A stretch of 64,000 bases of DNA. It comes from Collinsella sp. (GTDB taxonomy: Bacteria; Actinomycetota; Coriobacteriia; Coriobacteriales; Coriobacteriaceae). This document shows, in pieces, positions 27,262-35,091 of this stretch. The notes beneath the pieces were generated by a model. That model searched no databases. It was not told where the DNA came from and saw only the letters and a list, made by a program, of their open reading frames with translations. Made by a program: the position numbers and the translations under genes. Within the stretch, counting starts at the first letter, position 1. Every line of letters begins with the position of its first letter. The stretch is from the NCBI GenBank assembly GCA_019414205.1, contig DXML01000001.1:47415-111414 (forward strand). Direction: 5' to 3'.

Positions 27262-29838
27262 TTACTTGACCACCAGGTTGACCAGCTTGCCGGGCACGCA
27301 GATGGCCTTGACGACCGTCTTGCCCTCGAGCCACTTGGCGACGGCGGCCTCGGCGGCAGCCTGCATATCCTCATTGGAGGCATTGCGGGCCACCTCGACG
27401 CGGCCGCGGACCTTGCCGAGCACCTGAACGACGATCTGCACCGTGTCCTCGATGGACTCGGCCAGGTCGAACTCGGGCCAGGCGGCGGTATAGGCGTTGC
27501 CCTCGCAGCCGAGAGCCTCGTGCCACAGCTCGTCGGCCCAGAACGGGCAGATGGGGGCAAGAACGCTCACGATATCCTTAGCCACGCCATAGCACAGCGC
27601 CTTGTCACGGGAAGCGACCTCAGTGGCGTTGAGGTAGGCGCTCGCCGCGTTAACGAGCTCCATGACGGCCGAGATGGCGGTGTTGAACTGGCCGCGATCG
27701 AAGTCCTCGGTGCACTTAGCGATGGTGCGGTGACTCTCGCGATAGAGCTTCATCGCGGTCTCGTCGAGCGCGGACTTGTCGAAGGCCACGTTGGCGTCGC
27801 CGGACTGGACGAGCTGCCAAACGATACGCCAGGCGCGCTTGATGAAGCGGTTGGCGCCCTCAACGGCCTTGGGATCCCAGTCGAAGTCCTTCTCGGGCGG
27901 GGCGATAAACAGGATCGCCAGACGCATGGTGTCGGCGCCGTAGGGCTCGATGACCGAGCTCGGGGGTACGACATTGCCCTTGGACTTGGACATGGTGTCG
28001 CCGTTCTCGTCCTTGACCATGCCCTGGCACAGCAGGTTGGTAAAGGGCTCGTCCACACTCAACAGACCCAGGTCGCGCAGCGCCTTGGTAAAGAAGCGGC
28101 TGTAGAGCAGGTGCAGAATGGCATGCTCGATACCGCCGATGTAGTTATCGACGGGCATCCAACGGTCGGCAGCCTCGCGGGAGAAAGGCAGCTCGGTGTT
28201 GTGCGGGTCGGTATAGCGCAGGTAATACCAACTGGAGCAGGTAAAGGTGTCCATGGTATCGGTCTCGCGCTTGGCCGGGCGGCCGCAGACCGGGCAGGTG
28301 GTCTCGTAGAACTCCTTGCACTCGGCAAGGGTCTCGCCGGCACCCAGGTCAAGGTTCTCGGGCAGCGTCACCGGCAGCTGATCCTCGGGCACGGGCACGA
28401 TGCCGCAGTGCTCGCAGTGGATGGCCGGGATGGGGTTGCCCCAATAGCGCTGGCGGGAAATGAGCCAGTCGCGCAGACGGAACTCGACCTTACGACGACC
28501 GCAGCCCATGGCCTCGAGGTCGGCCACGATCGCAGCCTCGCCCTCGGAGTGCTTGCCGCCGCGCATACCGGTGTACTTGCCGGACTGGACGAGCGTGCCC
28601 TCGGCCGCATGGGCGCAATCCCAGTCGACGGTCTCGGCATGGAAGGTATCGATGGTCTCGCCGTTGGCCTCGACGGCAGCGCGGTCGTCATCGTCCAGGA
28701 TGATCGGCACGATCGGCAGGTCGTACTTGCGGGCGAACTCAAAGTCGCGCTGGTCGCCGCAGGGAACGGCCATGACGGCACCGGTGCCATAGTCGGCAAC
28801 GACATAATCGGCAACCCACACAGGGACCTTCTCGCCGTTGACCGGGTTCACCACGTAGCGGCCGGTAAAGGCACCGTGCTTCTCGAGGGTGCCCTGGGCA
28901 CGCTCGACGGCGGAGATATGCTTGGAGTCCTCGACGATCTTGGTCACGGCCTCCTCGTACTCCGTACCCTCGACGAGCTCGTGCAGACGAGCGTACTCGG
29001 GGGCCAGGACAAAGAAGGAGACACCGAAGAGCGTATCGGCACGCGTGGTGAAGACGGTGATCTTGCCCTCGTCGCCCTCGATGGGCTCGCCATCCTTGTC
29101 GCACAGGGTAAAGTCGACCTCGGCGCCCTCGGAGCGACCGATCCAGTTGGCCTGCATCTGCTTGACGCGCTCGGGCCAGCCGGGGAGCTTCTCCAGGTCG
29201 TCGAGCAGCTCCTGGGAGTAATCGGTAATCTTGAAGTACCACTGCTCAAGGTCGCGCTTCTCGGGCTCGGTGCCGCAGCGCCAGCACTTGCCCTCGGTGA
29301 CCTGCTCGTTGGCCAGAACGGTCTTGCAGGTGGGGCACCAGTTGACCGGGTTCTTCTTGCGGTAGACCAGGCCCTTTTCCCACAACTTCTCAAAGATCCA
29401 CTGACCCCAACGGTAATAATCGGGGCTGCAGGTCTTGACCATGCGATCCAGATCGTAGGAGAAGCCCATGCGCTTCATCGTGGCGAGAGCCTGGTCCATG
29501 TTCTTATACGTCCAGGCGGCAGCCTGCGTGTTGTGCTTGATGGCGGCGTTCTCGGCAGGCAGGCCAAAGGCGTCAAAGCCGATGGGGTGCAGCACATCGT
29601 AGCCGCGCATGCGGGCCTGACGGGCCATGGCATCGCCGATGGTATAGTTGCGCGCGTGGCCCATGTGCAGGTCGCCCGACGGATACGGGAACATCTCGAG
29701 CACGTACTTCTTGGGCTTGCTGGCGTCGGTGTCGACGGCAAAGAGGTTGGAGTCCTCCCAGGCCTTCATCCACTTGGACTCAATGGCCTGCGCGTCGTAG
29801 GCAGGGATCTCATCCTTATGATCTGTGCAATCGCACAT
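27262..29838 (-). CDS. leuS: Leucyl-tRNA synthetase
   Basis: Charges tRNA-Leu. Its 858 residues form a bacterial-type class I synthetase with the HIGH-type motif YPSGDLHMGHARNY near residue 52, a CP1 editing domain, zinc-knuckle Cys pairs (CPTCKTVLANEQ, CPVCGRPAKR) and MSKSKGNVV. The ATG follows AAAGGAG. The upstream gap carries a long inverted repeat that may form a leader structure; no T-box sequence is visible there. Confidence 0.97.
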   Translation of the reverse strand: MCDCTDHKDEIPAYDAQAIESKWMKAWEDSNLFAVDTDASKPKKYVLEMFPYPSGDLHMGHARNYTIGDAMARQARMRGYDVLHPIGFDAFGLPAENAAIKHNTQAAAWTYKNMDQALATMKRMGFSYDLDRMVKTCSPDYYRWGQWIFEKLWEKGLVYRKKNPVNWCPTCKTVLANEQVTEGKCWRCGTEPEKRDLEQWYFKITDYSQELLDDLEKLPGWPERVKQMQANWIGRSEGAEVDFTLCDKDGEPIEGDEGKITVFTTRADTLFGVSFFVLAPEYARLHELVEGTEYEEAVTKIVEDSKHISAVERAQGTLEKHGAFTGRYVVNPVNGEKVPVWVADYVVADYGTGAVMAVPCGDQRDFEFARKYDLPIVPIILDDDDRAAVEANGETIDTFHAETVDWDCAHAAEGTLVQSGKYTGMRGGKHSEGEAAIVADLEAMGCGRRKVEFRLRDWLISRQRYWGNPIPAIHCEHCGIVPVPEDQLPVTLPENLDLGAGETLAECKEFYETTCPVCGRPAKRETDTMDTFTCSSWYYLRYTDPHNTELPFSREAADRWMPVDNYIGGIEHAILHLLYSRFFTKALRDLGLLSVDEPFTNLLCQGMVKDENGDTMSKSKGNVVPPSSVIEPYGADTMRLAILFIAPPEKDFDWDPKAVEGANRFIKRAWRIVWQLVQSGDANVAFDKSALDETAMKLYRESHRTIAKCTEDFDRGQFNTAISAVMELVNAASAYLNATEVASRDKALCYGVAKDIVSVLAPICPFWADELWHEALGCEGNAYTAAWPEFDLAESIEDTVQIVVQVLGKVRGRVEVARNASNEDMQAAAEAAVAKWLEGKTVVKAICVPGKLVNLVVK

Positions 29839-29861
29839 ATCAGCTCCTTTAATCTTTAATG

Positions 29862-29980
29862 GGGTCGGTCGGCTTAGCTTTATTCGCTACTGCGGACAGT
29901 CCTGCGCAAGACGAAGAGCACATTAAGTGCTCTTCTTTGCGTGCGGAACTTGTAGCGAACAAAGCTAAGCCGCCCGACCC
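29862..29980. repeat. 119-bp inverted-repeat element upstream of leuS
   Basis: Outer arms 29862-29890 and 29952-29980 match at 27 of 29 positions (GGCTTAGCTTT core). Inside is a perfect 9-bp hairpin GAAGAGCAC-ATTAA-GTGCTCTTC at 29913-29935. It starts 24 bases before the leuS ATG, so it would lie in the leuS leader. It could be a miniature mobile element or an RNA regulator; the sequence alone does not decide. Confidence 0.7.
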
Positions 29981-30014
29981 TAAGGTTGACTCGCATGATG
30001 ATAGCAAATACAAC

Positions 30015-30049
30015 AAGCGAGATGTCTGCGACTTGCAGGCATCTCGCTT
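30015..30049 (-). terminator. Stem-loop between guaB and leuS
   Basis: A 15-bp stem (AAGCGAGATG-CTGC with one G-T pair) and a 5-base loop, followed on the minus strand by GTTGTATTTG. It probably ends the guaB transcript; the U-tract is imperfect. Confidence 0.55.
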
Positions 30050-30087
30050 TATCTAAATAACGTGGTTGATACTCAACCTTTATGTGC

Positions 30088-30115
30088 AACCCGTTCTAGA
30101 AACAACGGGTTTTCC
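30088..30115. terminator. Second small hairpin after guaB
   Basis: AACCCGTT, an 8-base loop, AACGGGTT, with TTTCC on the plus side. It lies next to the long inverted repeat after guaB and may be part of the same structured region. The direction of action is unclear. Confidence 0.4.
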
Positions 30116-30203
30116 AGGTGCCGCAGGTTGCCGTGAAAGAGGAGCGCCGCGTACTTAGGTACGCAAGCGACGGTTTGAACGGCAAGATGCGGTGCCTGGG
30201 AAA
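30111..30203. repeat. 93-bp inverted-repeat element just after guaB
   Basis: Arms 30111-30134 and 30179-30203 are imperfect complements (TTTCC-AGG-CCGCA and TTGCCGT blocks), with an inner hairpin GCGTAC-TTAG-GTACGC at 30149-30164. It begins 5 bases past the guaB stop. Its layout, long outer arms plus a compact inner hairpin, resembles the element before leuS, though the sequences differ. Confidence 0.6.
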
Positions 30204-30208
30204 GCCGC

Positions 30209-31720
30209 TTATCGATAAGACACAGACTGCTGGGAGTCCTTGACGACAACGTCGTGGGCGCCGCCTTCGACGATCGAGGTCGAGCTTACCAGTGTCAGGC
30301 GTGCCTTTTCCTGGAGCTCGGGGATCGAGAGGGCACCGCAGTTGCACATCGTGGACTTGACCTTGTAGAGCGTGCCGCCCACGCCGTCCTTGAGGGAACC
30401 GGCGTAGGGAACGTAGGAGTCGACGCCCTCGACGAAGCTGAGCTTCGCGGCGCCGCCCAGGTCGTAGCGCTGCCAGTTGCGGGCACGTGCAGAACCCTCG
30501 CCCCAGTACTCCTTCATGTACTGACCGTTCACGTTGACGCGCTCGGTCGGGCTCTCGTCGAAGCGGGCGAAGTAGCGACCCAGCATCATAAAGTCGGCAC
30601 CCATGGCAAGGGCGAGCGTCATGTGGTAGTCGTAGACGATGCCGCCGTCGGAGCACACGGGCACGTAGACGCCGGTCTCCTCGTAGTACTCGTCGCGAGC
30701 GCGGCAGACGTCGATCAGCGCGGTGGCCTGGCCACGGCCAATGCCCTTGGTCTCGCGGGTAATGCAGATGGAACCGCCGCCGATACCGACCTTGATGAAG
30801 TCGGCACCGCAGTCGGCCAAGAAGCGGAAGCCCTCGGCGTCGACGACGTTACCGGCACCGACCTTGACGTCCTCGCCGTAGTTGGCGCGGATCCACTCGA
30901 TGGTGCGCTTCTGCCACTCGCTGAAGCCCTCGGAGGAGTCGATGCACAGGACATCGGCACCGGCCTCGATGAGCAGCGGCACGCGCTCGGCATAGTCGCG
31001 GGTGTTGATACCGGCACCGACCATGTAGCGCTTGTCGTTATCGAGCAGCTCGTTGGGGTTGGTCTTGTGGCTGTCGTAGTCCTTGCGGAAGACGATGCCC
31101 ATGAGGTGATCGTTGTCGTCAACGATGGGCAGAGCGTTGAGCTTGTTGTCCCAGATGACGTCGTTGGCAACCTTGAGGCTGATGTTCTTGTCGCCCACGA
31201 TAAGCTGCTCACGCGGGGTCATGAACTCGGAGACCTTCTTCTGGTGGTCATCGCGGCTGGGGCGATAGTCACGGCTGGTGACGATGCCCAGGAGCTTGCC
31301 CTTGGGGGTGCCATCGTCGGTGACCGGCATGGTGGAGTGACCGGTCTTCTCCTTGAGCTCGATGACCTGTTCCATGGTCATGTCGGGGGTCAGCGTGGAA
31401 TCGGACTGAACAAAGCCGGCCTTGTGATCCTTGACGGCCTTGACCATGGCGGCCTCGGACTCGGGGGTCTGAGAACCGTAGATGAAGGACAGGCCACCCT
31501 CGGTAGCGAGCGCGACACCCATGTCGACGCCCGAGACGGACTGCATGATGGCGGAAACCATGGGGATGTTCAGGGTGATTGCCGGCTTCTCACCGCGCTT
31601 AAAGCGGGTTAGCGGCGTCTTAAGAGAGACGTTGTTGGGGATGCACTGCGAGGACGAATAGCCAGGAACCAGCAGATACTCCGAAAACGTGTGGGACTCA
31701 CCGGGAAAGAACGTAGCCAT
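30209..31720 (-). CDS. guaB: Inosine-5'-monophosphate dehydrogenase
   Basis: Oxidises IMP to XMP, the committed step to GTP. Its 503 residues make a TIM barrel interrupted by a CBS-domain pair (about residues 95-230: STMPVTDDGTPKGKLLGIVTS and NALPIVDDNDHLMGIVF). The catalytic Cys lies in VGIGGGSICITRE, where most homologues have GPGS, and a mobile flap is present. The ATG at 31718-31720 follows GGAG; a 14-residue longer frame has no ribosome site. It is followed by the inverted-repeat region and diverges from the ModE-like gene. Confidence 0.95.
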   Translation of the reverse strand: MATFFPGESHTFSEYLLVPGYSSSQCIPNNVSLKTPLTRFKRGEKPAITLNIPMVSAIMQSVSGVDMGVALATEGGLSFIYGSQTPESEAAMVKAVKDHKAGFVQSDSTLTPDMTMEQVIELKEKTGHSTMPVTDDGTPKGKLLGIVTSRDYRPSRDDHQKKVSEFMTPREQLIVGDKNISLKVANDVIWDNKLNALPIVDDNDHLMGIVFRKDYDSHKTNPNELLDNDKRYMVGAGINTRDYAERVPLLIEAGADVLCIDSSEGFSEWQKRTIEWIRANYGEDVKVGAGNVVDAEGFRFLADCGADFIKVGIGGGSICITRETKGIGRGQATALIDVCRARDEYYEETGVYVPVCSDGGIVYDYHMTLALAMGADFMMLGRYFARFDESPTERVNVNGQYMKEYWGEGSARARNWQRYDLGGAAKLSFVEGVDSYVPYAGSLKDGVGGTLYKVKSTMCNCGALSIPELQEKARLTLVSSTSIVEGGAHDVVVKDSQQSVSYR

Positions 31721-31913
31721 GTTTCTCCTTTTTCCATGCGACCGGTCGGCTGCAGGCCTCATAGGACCCAGCCCAACCTTGGGCGCCCAATACTGGGGAA
31801 GTATCTTAACGCACTTTGACTGCTACAATGCATGATTTAAGAAGAGCACACGAGGGTTTGACGCAGGCTTTGCGTTTACCCAGCAAACACTTTAGCGGGG
31901 AGATGCGGAGCAC

Positions 31914-32261
31914 ATGGAGTACAAGACGACGGCAAAGTTGGTCATTCAAGCGTGCGACAAAGACCTGCCGGGCGTGTTTGGTCATGGCTGCGTCTTGCTG
32001 CTGCAGGGTATTGCCCGGGAGCACTCGCTCAACCGTGCCGCCAAGAGCATGAGCATGGCGTATTCCAAGGCATGGCGCATCGTAAACGAGGCTGAAGGGC
32101 AGCTGGGCTGCAAGCTCATCGAGCGCGACGGCGCCCGCGGATCCACCCTCACCCCCGCCGGCAAGCGAGCCATAGCGGTGTACGAGGAGCTGCAGGCTGA
32201 CATCAACCAGGCCATAGCCGCCAAAGCCGACGTCCTCATCGCCAGCATCAACGCGGAGTAG
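31914..32261 (+). CDS. ModE/LysR-type winged-helix DNA-binding protein
   Basis: A 115-residue single-domain protein matching the N-terminal DNA-binding domain of ModE (molybdate regulator) and LysR proteins: SLNRAAKSMSMAYSKAWRIV is the helix-turn-helix and TLTPAGKRAIAVYEEL the wing and exit helix. No molybdate-binding TOBE domain is present. A role in molybdate or oxyanion gene control is plausible, but no such genes are nearby. It is divergent from guaB; a mobile-type repeat follows. Confidence 0.8.
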   Translation: MEYKTTAKLVIQACDKDLPGVFGHGCVLLLQGIAREHSLNRAAKSMSMAYSKAWRIVNEAEGQLGCKLIERDGARGSTLTPAGKRAIAVYEELQADINQAIAAKADVLIASINAE

Positions 32262-32308
32262 TCCTTTTAGGCGGTTTTTAGCCCACAGCGCCCTCGGGTT
32301 GAGGCTCG

Positions 32309-32470
32309 CGCCACAAAACGGGCCCATCTACTACGTTTAGTTGAATACCCACGACCATACCGGACATTATGAAATTAAAACCGCTGGTAAACAGCTTGGT
32401 AATTTTCAAAATAGGCGGGTGTGGTCGACCCCTAAGGGTTAAACGTAGTAGATAGGCCGTTTTCGTGGCG
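32309..32470. repeat. MITE-like 162-bp inverted-repeat element
   Basis: Terminal arms 32309-32339 and 32440-32470 are about 31 bases long and complementary apart from one mismatch and two indels (core TAAACGTAGTAGAT). The interior holds a second imperfect stem around ACCGCTG/CAGCTTGG. No protein is encoded. The size and termini fit a miniature inverted-repeat element. Confidence 0.65.
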
Positions 32471-32525
32471 CAGTCCCCCACGGCCCATTCCCAAAAAGAC
32501 TACCCCGAGACAAGCCCCAAAATAG

Positions 32526-33518
32526 CTAGTTGCGGAGGGCGTTGTCTAGGGCGGCAGCTACGGTTAGGGGGTCGTCGGTGCCGGCGAAGAGGCGGATGGC
32601 GCCCCCCTGCTTACCGCGCGGGGCCGAAAGGCGCGTTGCTGAGCCGCCGGCGGGCGACGTGCGGAACTCCCCCGGCAATGTGTCGAACAGCTCACCAGCA
32701 CTTCGCTCGATAAGGTCAAACTCAACTGCCGGGCCAAAGCCGTGCTCGAGGATTCCCGTTGCAACCGCATGGTCGGGATGCGAGGTCAGCCCGGGATAGC
32801 GCACGTTGCGTACCATCTCGTTGGCGGCCAGATACTCGGCCAGCGCACGGGCGCGATCGAAGTGGGCCTGCATGCGAGCGTCGAGCGAAGACAGCCCCCG
32901 CTCCAGCATGCAAGCCTCATTAGCAGAAAGGTCGAGTGCAGACGCACCGCAATCCGCAAGAAGCGCATGCGCACACTCGGCGGCGGCATCCACGCGATGG
33001 CGCTTAAGCTGCGAGCGCGCCACCGAAGCGGCGACGAGCTTGCGCGGCGCAACGCCGGCACACACACGGTCGAGTGCCTCGAGCGACAGGACGGCACCCA
33101 AACGCAGCGGATCGCACCCAAAGACGCTTGCCACGGTGTTATCCACCACGAGCAACGCACGGGCCTCACGCGCCGCCCGACCCAGCGCACGCAGATCGGG
33201 CACACGTAGGCCAAACCCGCCGATGGAATTGACGAACCACCACAGATGCGACCCGCCAGCATCAAACGAAGCATCAAAGCCCTCGGACGCGGCGGTAAAC
33301 GCCGCAACCGACGGCTCCCCCACGAGCACAACGTCGCAGGCATCAAAGCCGCGCGCAAACGCATCGGCAAAGTCATCGGCAAACACGACCAGGCGATCGC
33401 TGGGACGCACAATCCCCAGCAGCGACAGCGCCGCCGGCACGTGCGAGGCCGCAACAAGACGCGCCTCACGCGCGCCGGCCCTTGCAGCCCAGGACTCTTC
33501 TAGCTGTTGCACGTCCAC
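32526..33518 (-). CDS. Cys/Met-metabolism PLP enzyme-like protein, PLP lysine apparently lost
   Basis: About 330 residues resembling cystathionine gamma-synthase/beta-lyase enzymes (PLP fold type I). VVDNTVAS matches the conserved DNT motif, and the end, GGAIRLFAGTDDPLTVAAAL, matches the family C-terminus. In the segment aligned to SATKYxxGH the sequence reads EALDRVCAG, so the Schiff-base Lys aligns with Arg. It is also shorter than the usual 380-400 residues. It may be an inactive or repurposed homologue. The start is uncertain: GTG at 33516-33518 follows AAGGG; a TTG start nine codons upstream also exists. Confidence 0.7.
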   Translation of the reverse strand: MDVQQLEESWAARAGAREARLVAASHVPAALSLLGIVRPSDRLVVFADDFADAFARGFDACDVVLVGEPSVAAFTAASEGFDASFDAGGSHLWWFVNSIGGFGLRVPDLRALGRAAREARALLVVDNTVASVFGCDPLRLGAVLSLEALDRVCAGVAPRKLVAASVARSQLKRHRVDAAAECAHALLADCGASALDLSANEACMLERGLSSLDARMQAHFDRARALAEYLAANEMVRNVRYPGLTSHPDHAVATGILEHGFGPAVEFDLIERSAGELFDTLPGEFRTSPAGGSATRLSAPRGKQGGAIRLFAGTDDPLTVAAALDNALRN

Positions 33519-33599
33519 GCGGCACCAACCCTTACATAAAACCAAACCAAGACCAGCCCACCCAGCTCGAGAAAACGTCAGCGCAAGCAGCGTCGAGCG

Positions 33600-33625
33600 G
33601 TCCGGCGTTCGTTAGAACGCCGGAA
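33600..33625 (-). terminator. Hairpin at the end of the Pel-associated operon
   Basis: A perfect 10-bp stem GAACGCCGGA/TCCGGCGTTC with a TTA-type loop, 6 bases after the DUF4956 stop. No clear U-tract; probably a terminator or 3' stabiliser. Confidence 0.5.
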
Positions 33626-33630
33626 CAAAA

Positions 33631-34296
33631 TTAGCCGTGATATTCGCCGTTGTATTGGATCAACGTTAGATCTTCCACGCCATCGAGCGCGCGGATGGCG
33701 TCGGCATAGGGCATATCCACACCGTCCGAGAACACCTCGACGGCCATCTCCACCTTGTCACCGCGCATCGTCTTGGACTTGACGCTGAACTTGGTGCGCC
33801 CAAATGCACGCACGATATCATCGCCGGTGGTCTGGCCCGTGTAGTGGATGACCATCATGTACACGCGCGCCTTGTCCTGGTGGCTCGCAAAACCGGCGAT
33901 CATCACCACGATCACCACCGCCGTGAGCCCCACGAGCGCATACATGCCGGCTCCCGCCGTAATGCCAGTGGTAATGGCCCAAAACAGATACAGCAGGTCG
34001 AGCGGGTCCTTGACCGCCGTACGATAGCGGACGATAGACAGGGCACCGACCATACCAAGCGAGATGACCACGTTCGTCGAGATCGCGAGCGTGACCATAC
34101 AGGTGAGCACGCACATGCCCACGAGCGTCACGGCAAAGCTGCGCGAATACACCACGCCGGTAAAAAAGCGCTTGTACACGTAATAGATCAGGATGCCCAT
34201 GGCGAGCGCCACGAGCAGCGACAGGCCGATCTTGGCAGGGTCGACCTGACCAAACGCCTCCAAGACAGAGTTCTTAAAAAAGTCCCTAGTGCTCAT
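33631..34296 (-). CDS. DUF4956 family membrane protein
   Basis: A 221-residue protein with about four membrane helices (residues 24-40, 53-75, 104-140 region), including the family motif GMVGALSIVRYRTAVKDP, then a cytoplasmic ferredoxin-like C-terminal domain (RVYMMVIHYTGQTTG). DUF4956 proteins are repeatedly encoded next to VTC-domain and CotH proteins and exopolysaccharide genes. The biochemical role is unknown; assembly or export of a polymer is suggested by context. It is three bases after the VTC-domain gene and ends the operon. Confidence 0.85.
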   Translation of the reverse strand: MSTRDFFKNSVLEAFGQVDPAKIGLSLLVALAMGILIYYVYKRFFTGVVYSRSFAVTLVGMCVLTCMVTLAISTNVVISLGMVGALSIVRYRTAVKDPLDLLYLFWAITTGITAGAGMYALVGLTAVVIVVMIAGFASHQDKARVYMMVIHYTGQTTGDDIVRAFGRTKFSVKSKTMRGDKVEMAVEVFSDGVDMPYADAIRALDGVEDLTLIQYNGEYHG

Positions 34297-34299
34297 GGT

Positions 34300-35091
34300 C
34301 TAAATATCCCCTCGGTTCCCAAAATCCGATTCCCAGTAGTTAAAACCGCGCAGGTAGGCGGTCTTGTCATAACACAGGCAGTACTTAGAGACCGCCGTGA
34401 GTTCGGCCGCACCTGGCGGCACCATATCGCGCACCAGCTGCGGGCAAAACTCGGTATACTTGACCTCCATCACCAGCTTGCCGGGCTCCAGCACGGGCAA
34501 CGCGGGCAACGTCGCGTCAAAGATGTCAAAGCTCCCCACCGCCGCACGCACGTTGCTATCAAAGGTAATTCGCACGGTGCCCTCGTCCATCACCCACGGC
34601 TCGCGCTCGTAGTCCACGATGGTCCGCGGGCGCATCATATTACAGATGCACTCGATGTAGAACTCGCGACAGAGCGGATAGGGGCTCCTCAGCAAAAAGT
34701 CGTAGTCGCCGGCCAGAATCTGCTCAAACTCGCCTCGCGTGAGCGGCGCGTCCTCCTTGTAGATCCAGCTGCCGTACTTCTTTTTGCGCTCGAGCTTAAT
34801 CACCTTGTCGCTGCCGTTGTAGATGCGCACGCGATACTTTTTGCGCATGAGGATGCCGGCGTCTTTTTCTTCGTAGGCCGAGTTGCAGTAGTCGTCAAAG
34901 TACAGGCTGCGAATGGTGTAGCCGCCCGCCTGCGCATGCTTGTCTAGCTTGAAAACCGGCGCCATGCGGCAGGCCAGCGCGGCGTGCTCACCCTCGTTAA
35001 TGAGATATTTGAGCTCGTGGCGGTAACGCTCCTGCGTGGCACGCACAGGCGGAGCCGCCAAGCGCTCAAGCAGCGCGCTAGCCTTCCTCAT
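34300..35091 (-). CDS. VTC-domain (polyphosphate polymerase-type) protein
   Basis: A 263-residue protein of the VTC/CYTH triphosphate-tunnel fold. The tunnel basic and acidic residues are visible: RYRHELKYLI (ExK-type) near residue 23, TIRSLYFDD, MRKKYRVRIY, IKLERKKKYG and the late VMEVKYTEF. In yeast, Vtc4 makes polyphosphate; bacterial homologues next to CotH and DUF4956 are assigned by similarity only. It overlaps the CotH-like gene by 14 bases. A possible job is making a phosphate-containing polymer or modifying Pel. Confidence 0.85.
   Translation of the reverse strand: MRKASALLERLAAPPVRATQERYRHELKYLINEGEHAALACRMAPVFKLDKHAQAGGYTIRSLYFDDYCNSAYEEKDAGILMRKKYRVRIYNGSDKVIKLERKKKYGSWIYKEDAPLTRGEFEQILAGDYDFLLRSPYPLCREFYIECICNMMRPRTIVDYEREPWVMDEGTVRITFDSNVRAAVGSFDIFDATLPALPVLEPGKLVMEVKYTEFCPQLVRDMVPPGAAELTAVSKYCLCYDKTAYLRGFNYWESDFGNRGDI

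Noticed and set aside
27520..29859. Plus-strand 779-codon frame opposite leuS
   Set aside because: Antisense of a clear leucyl-tRNA synthetase; Gly/Val/Leu/His-rich composition without any motif.
29859..29990. T-box riboswitch upstream of leuS
   Set aside because: No T-box consensus (GGTGG/ACCGCG type) nor antiterminator is visible; only a long inverted repeat is seen.
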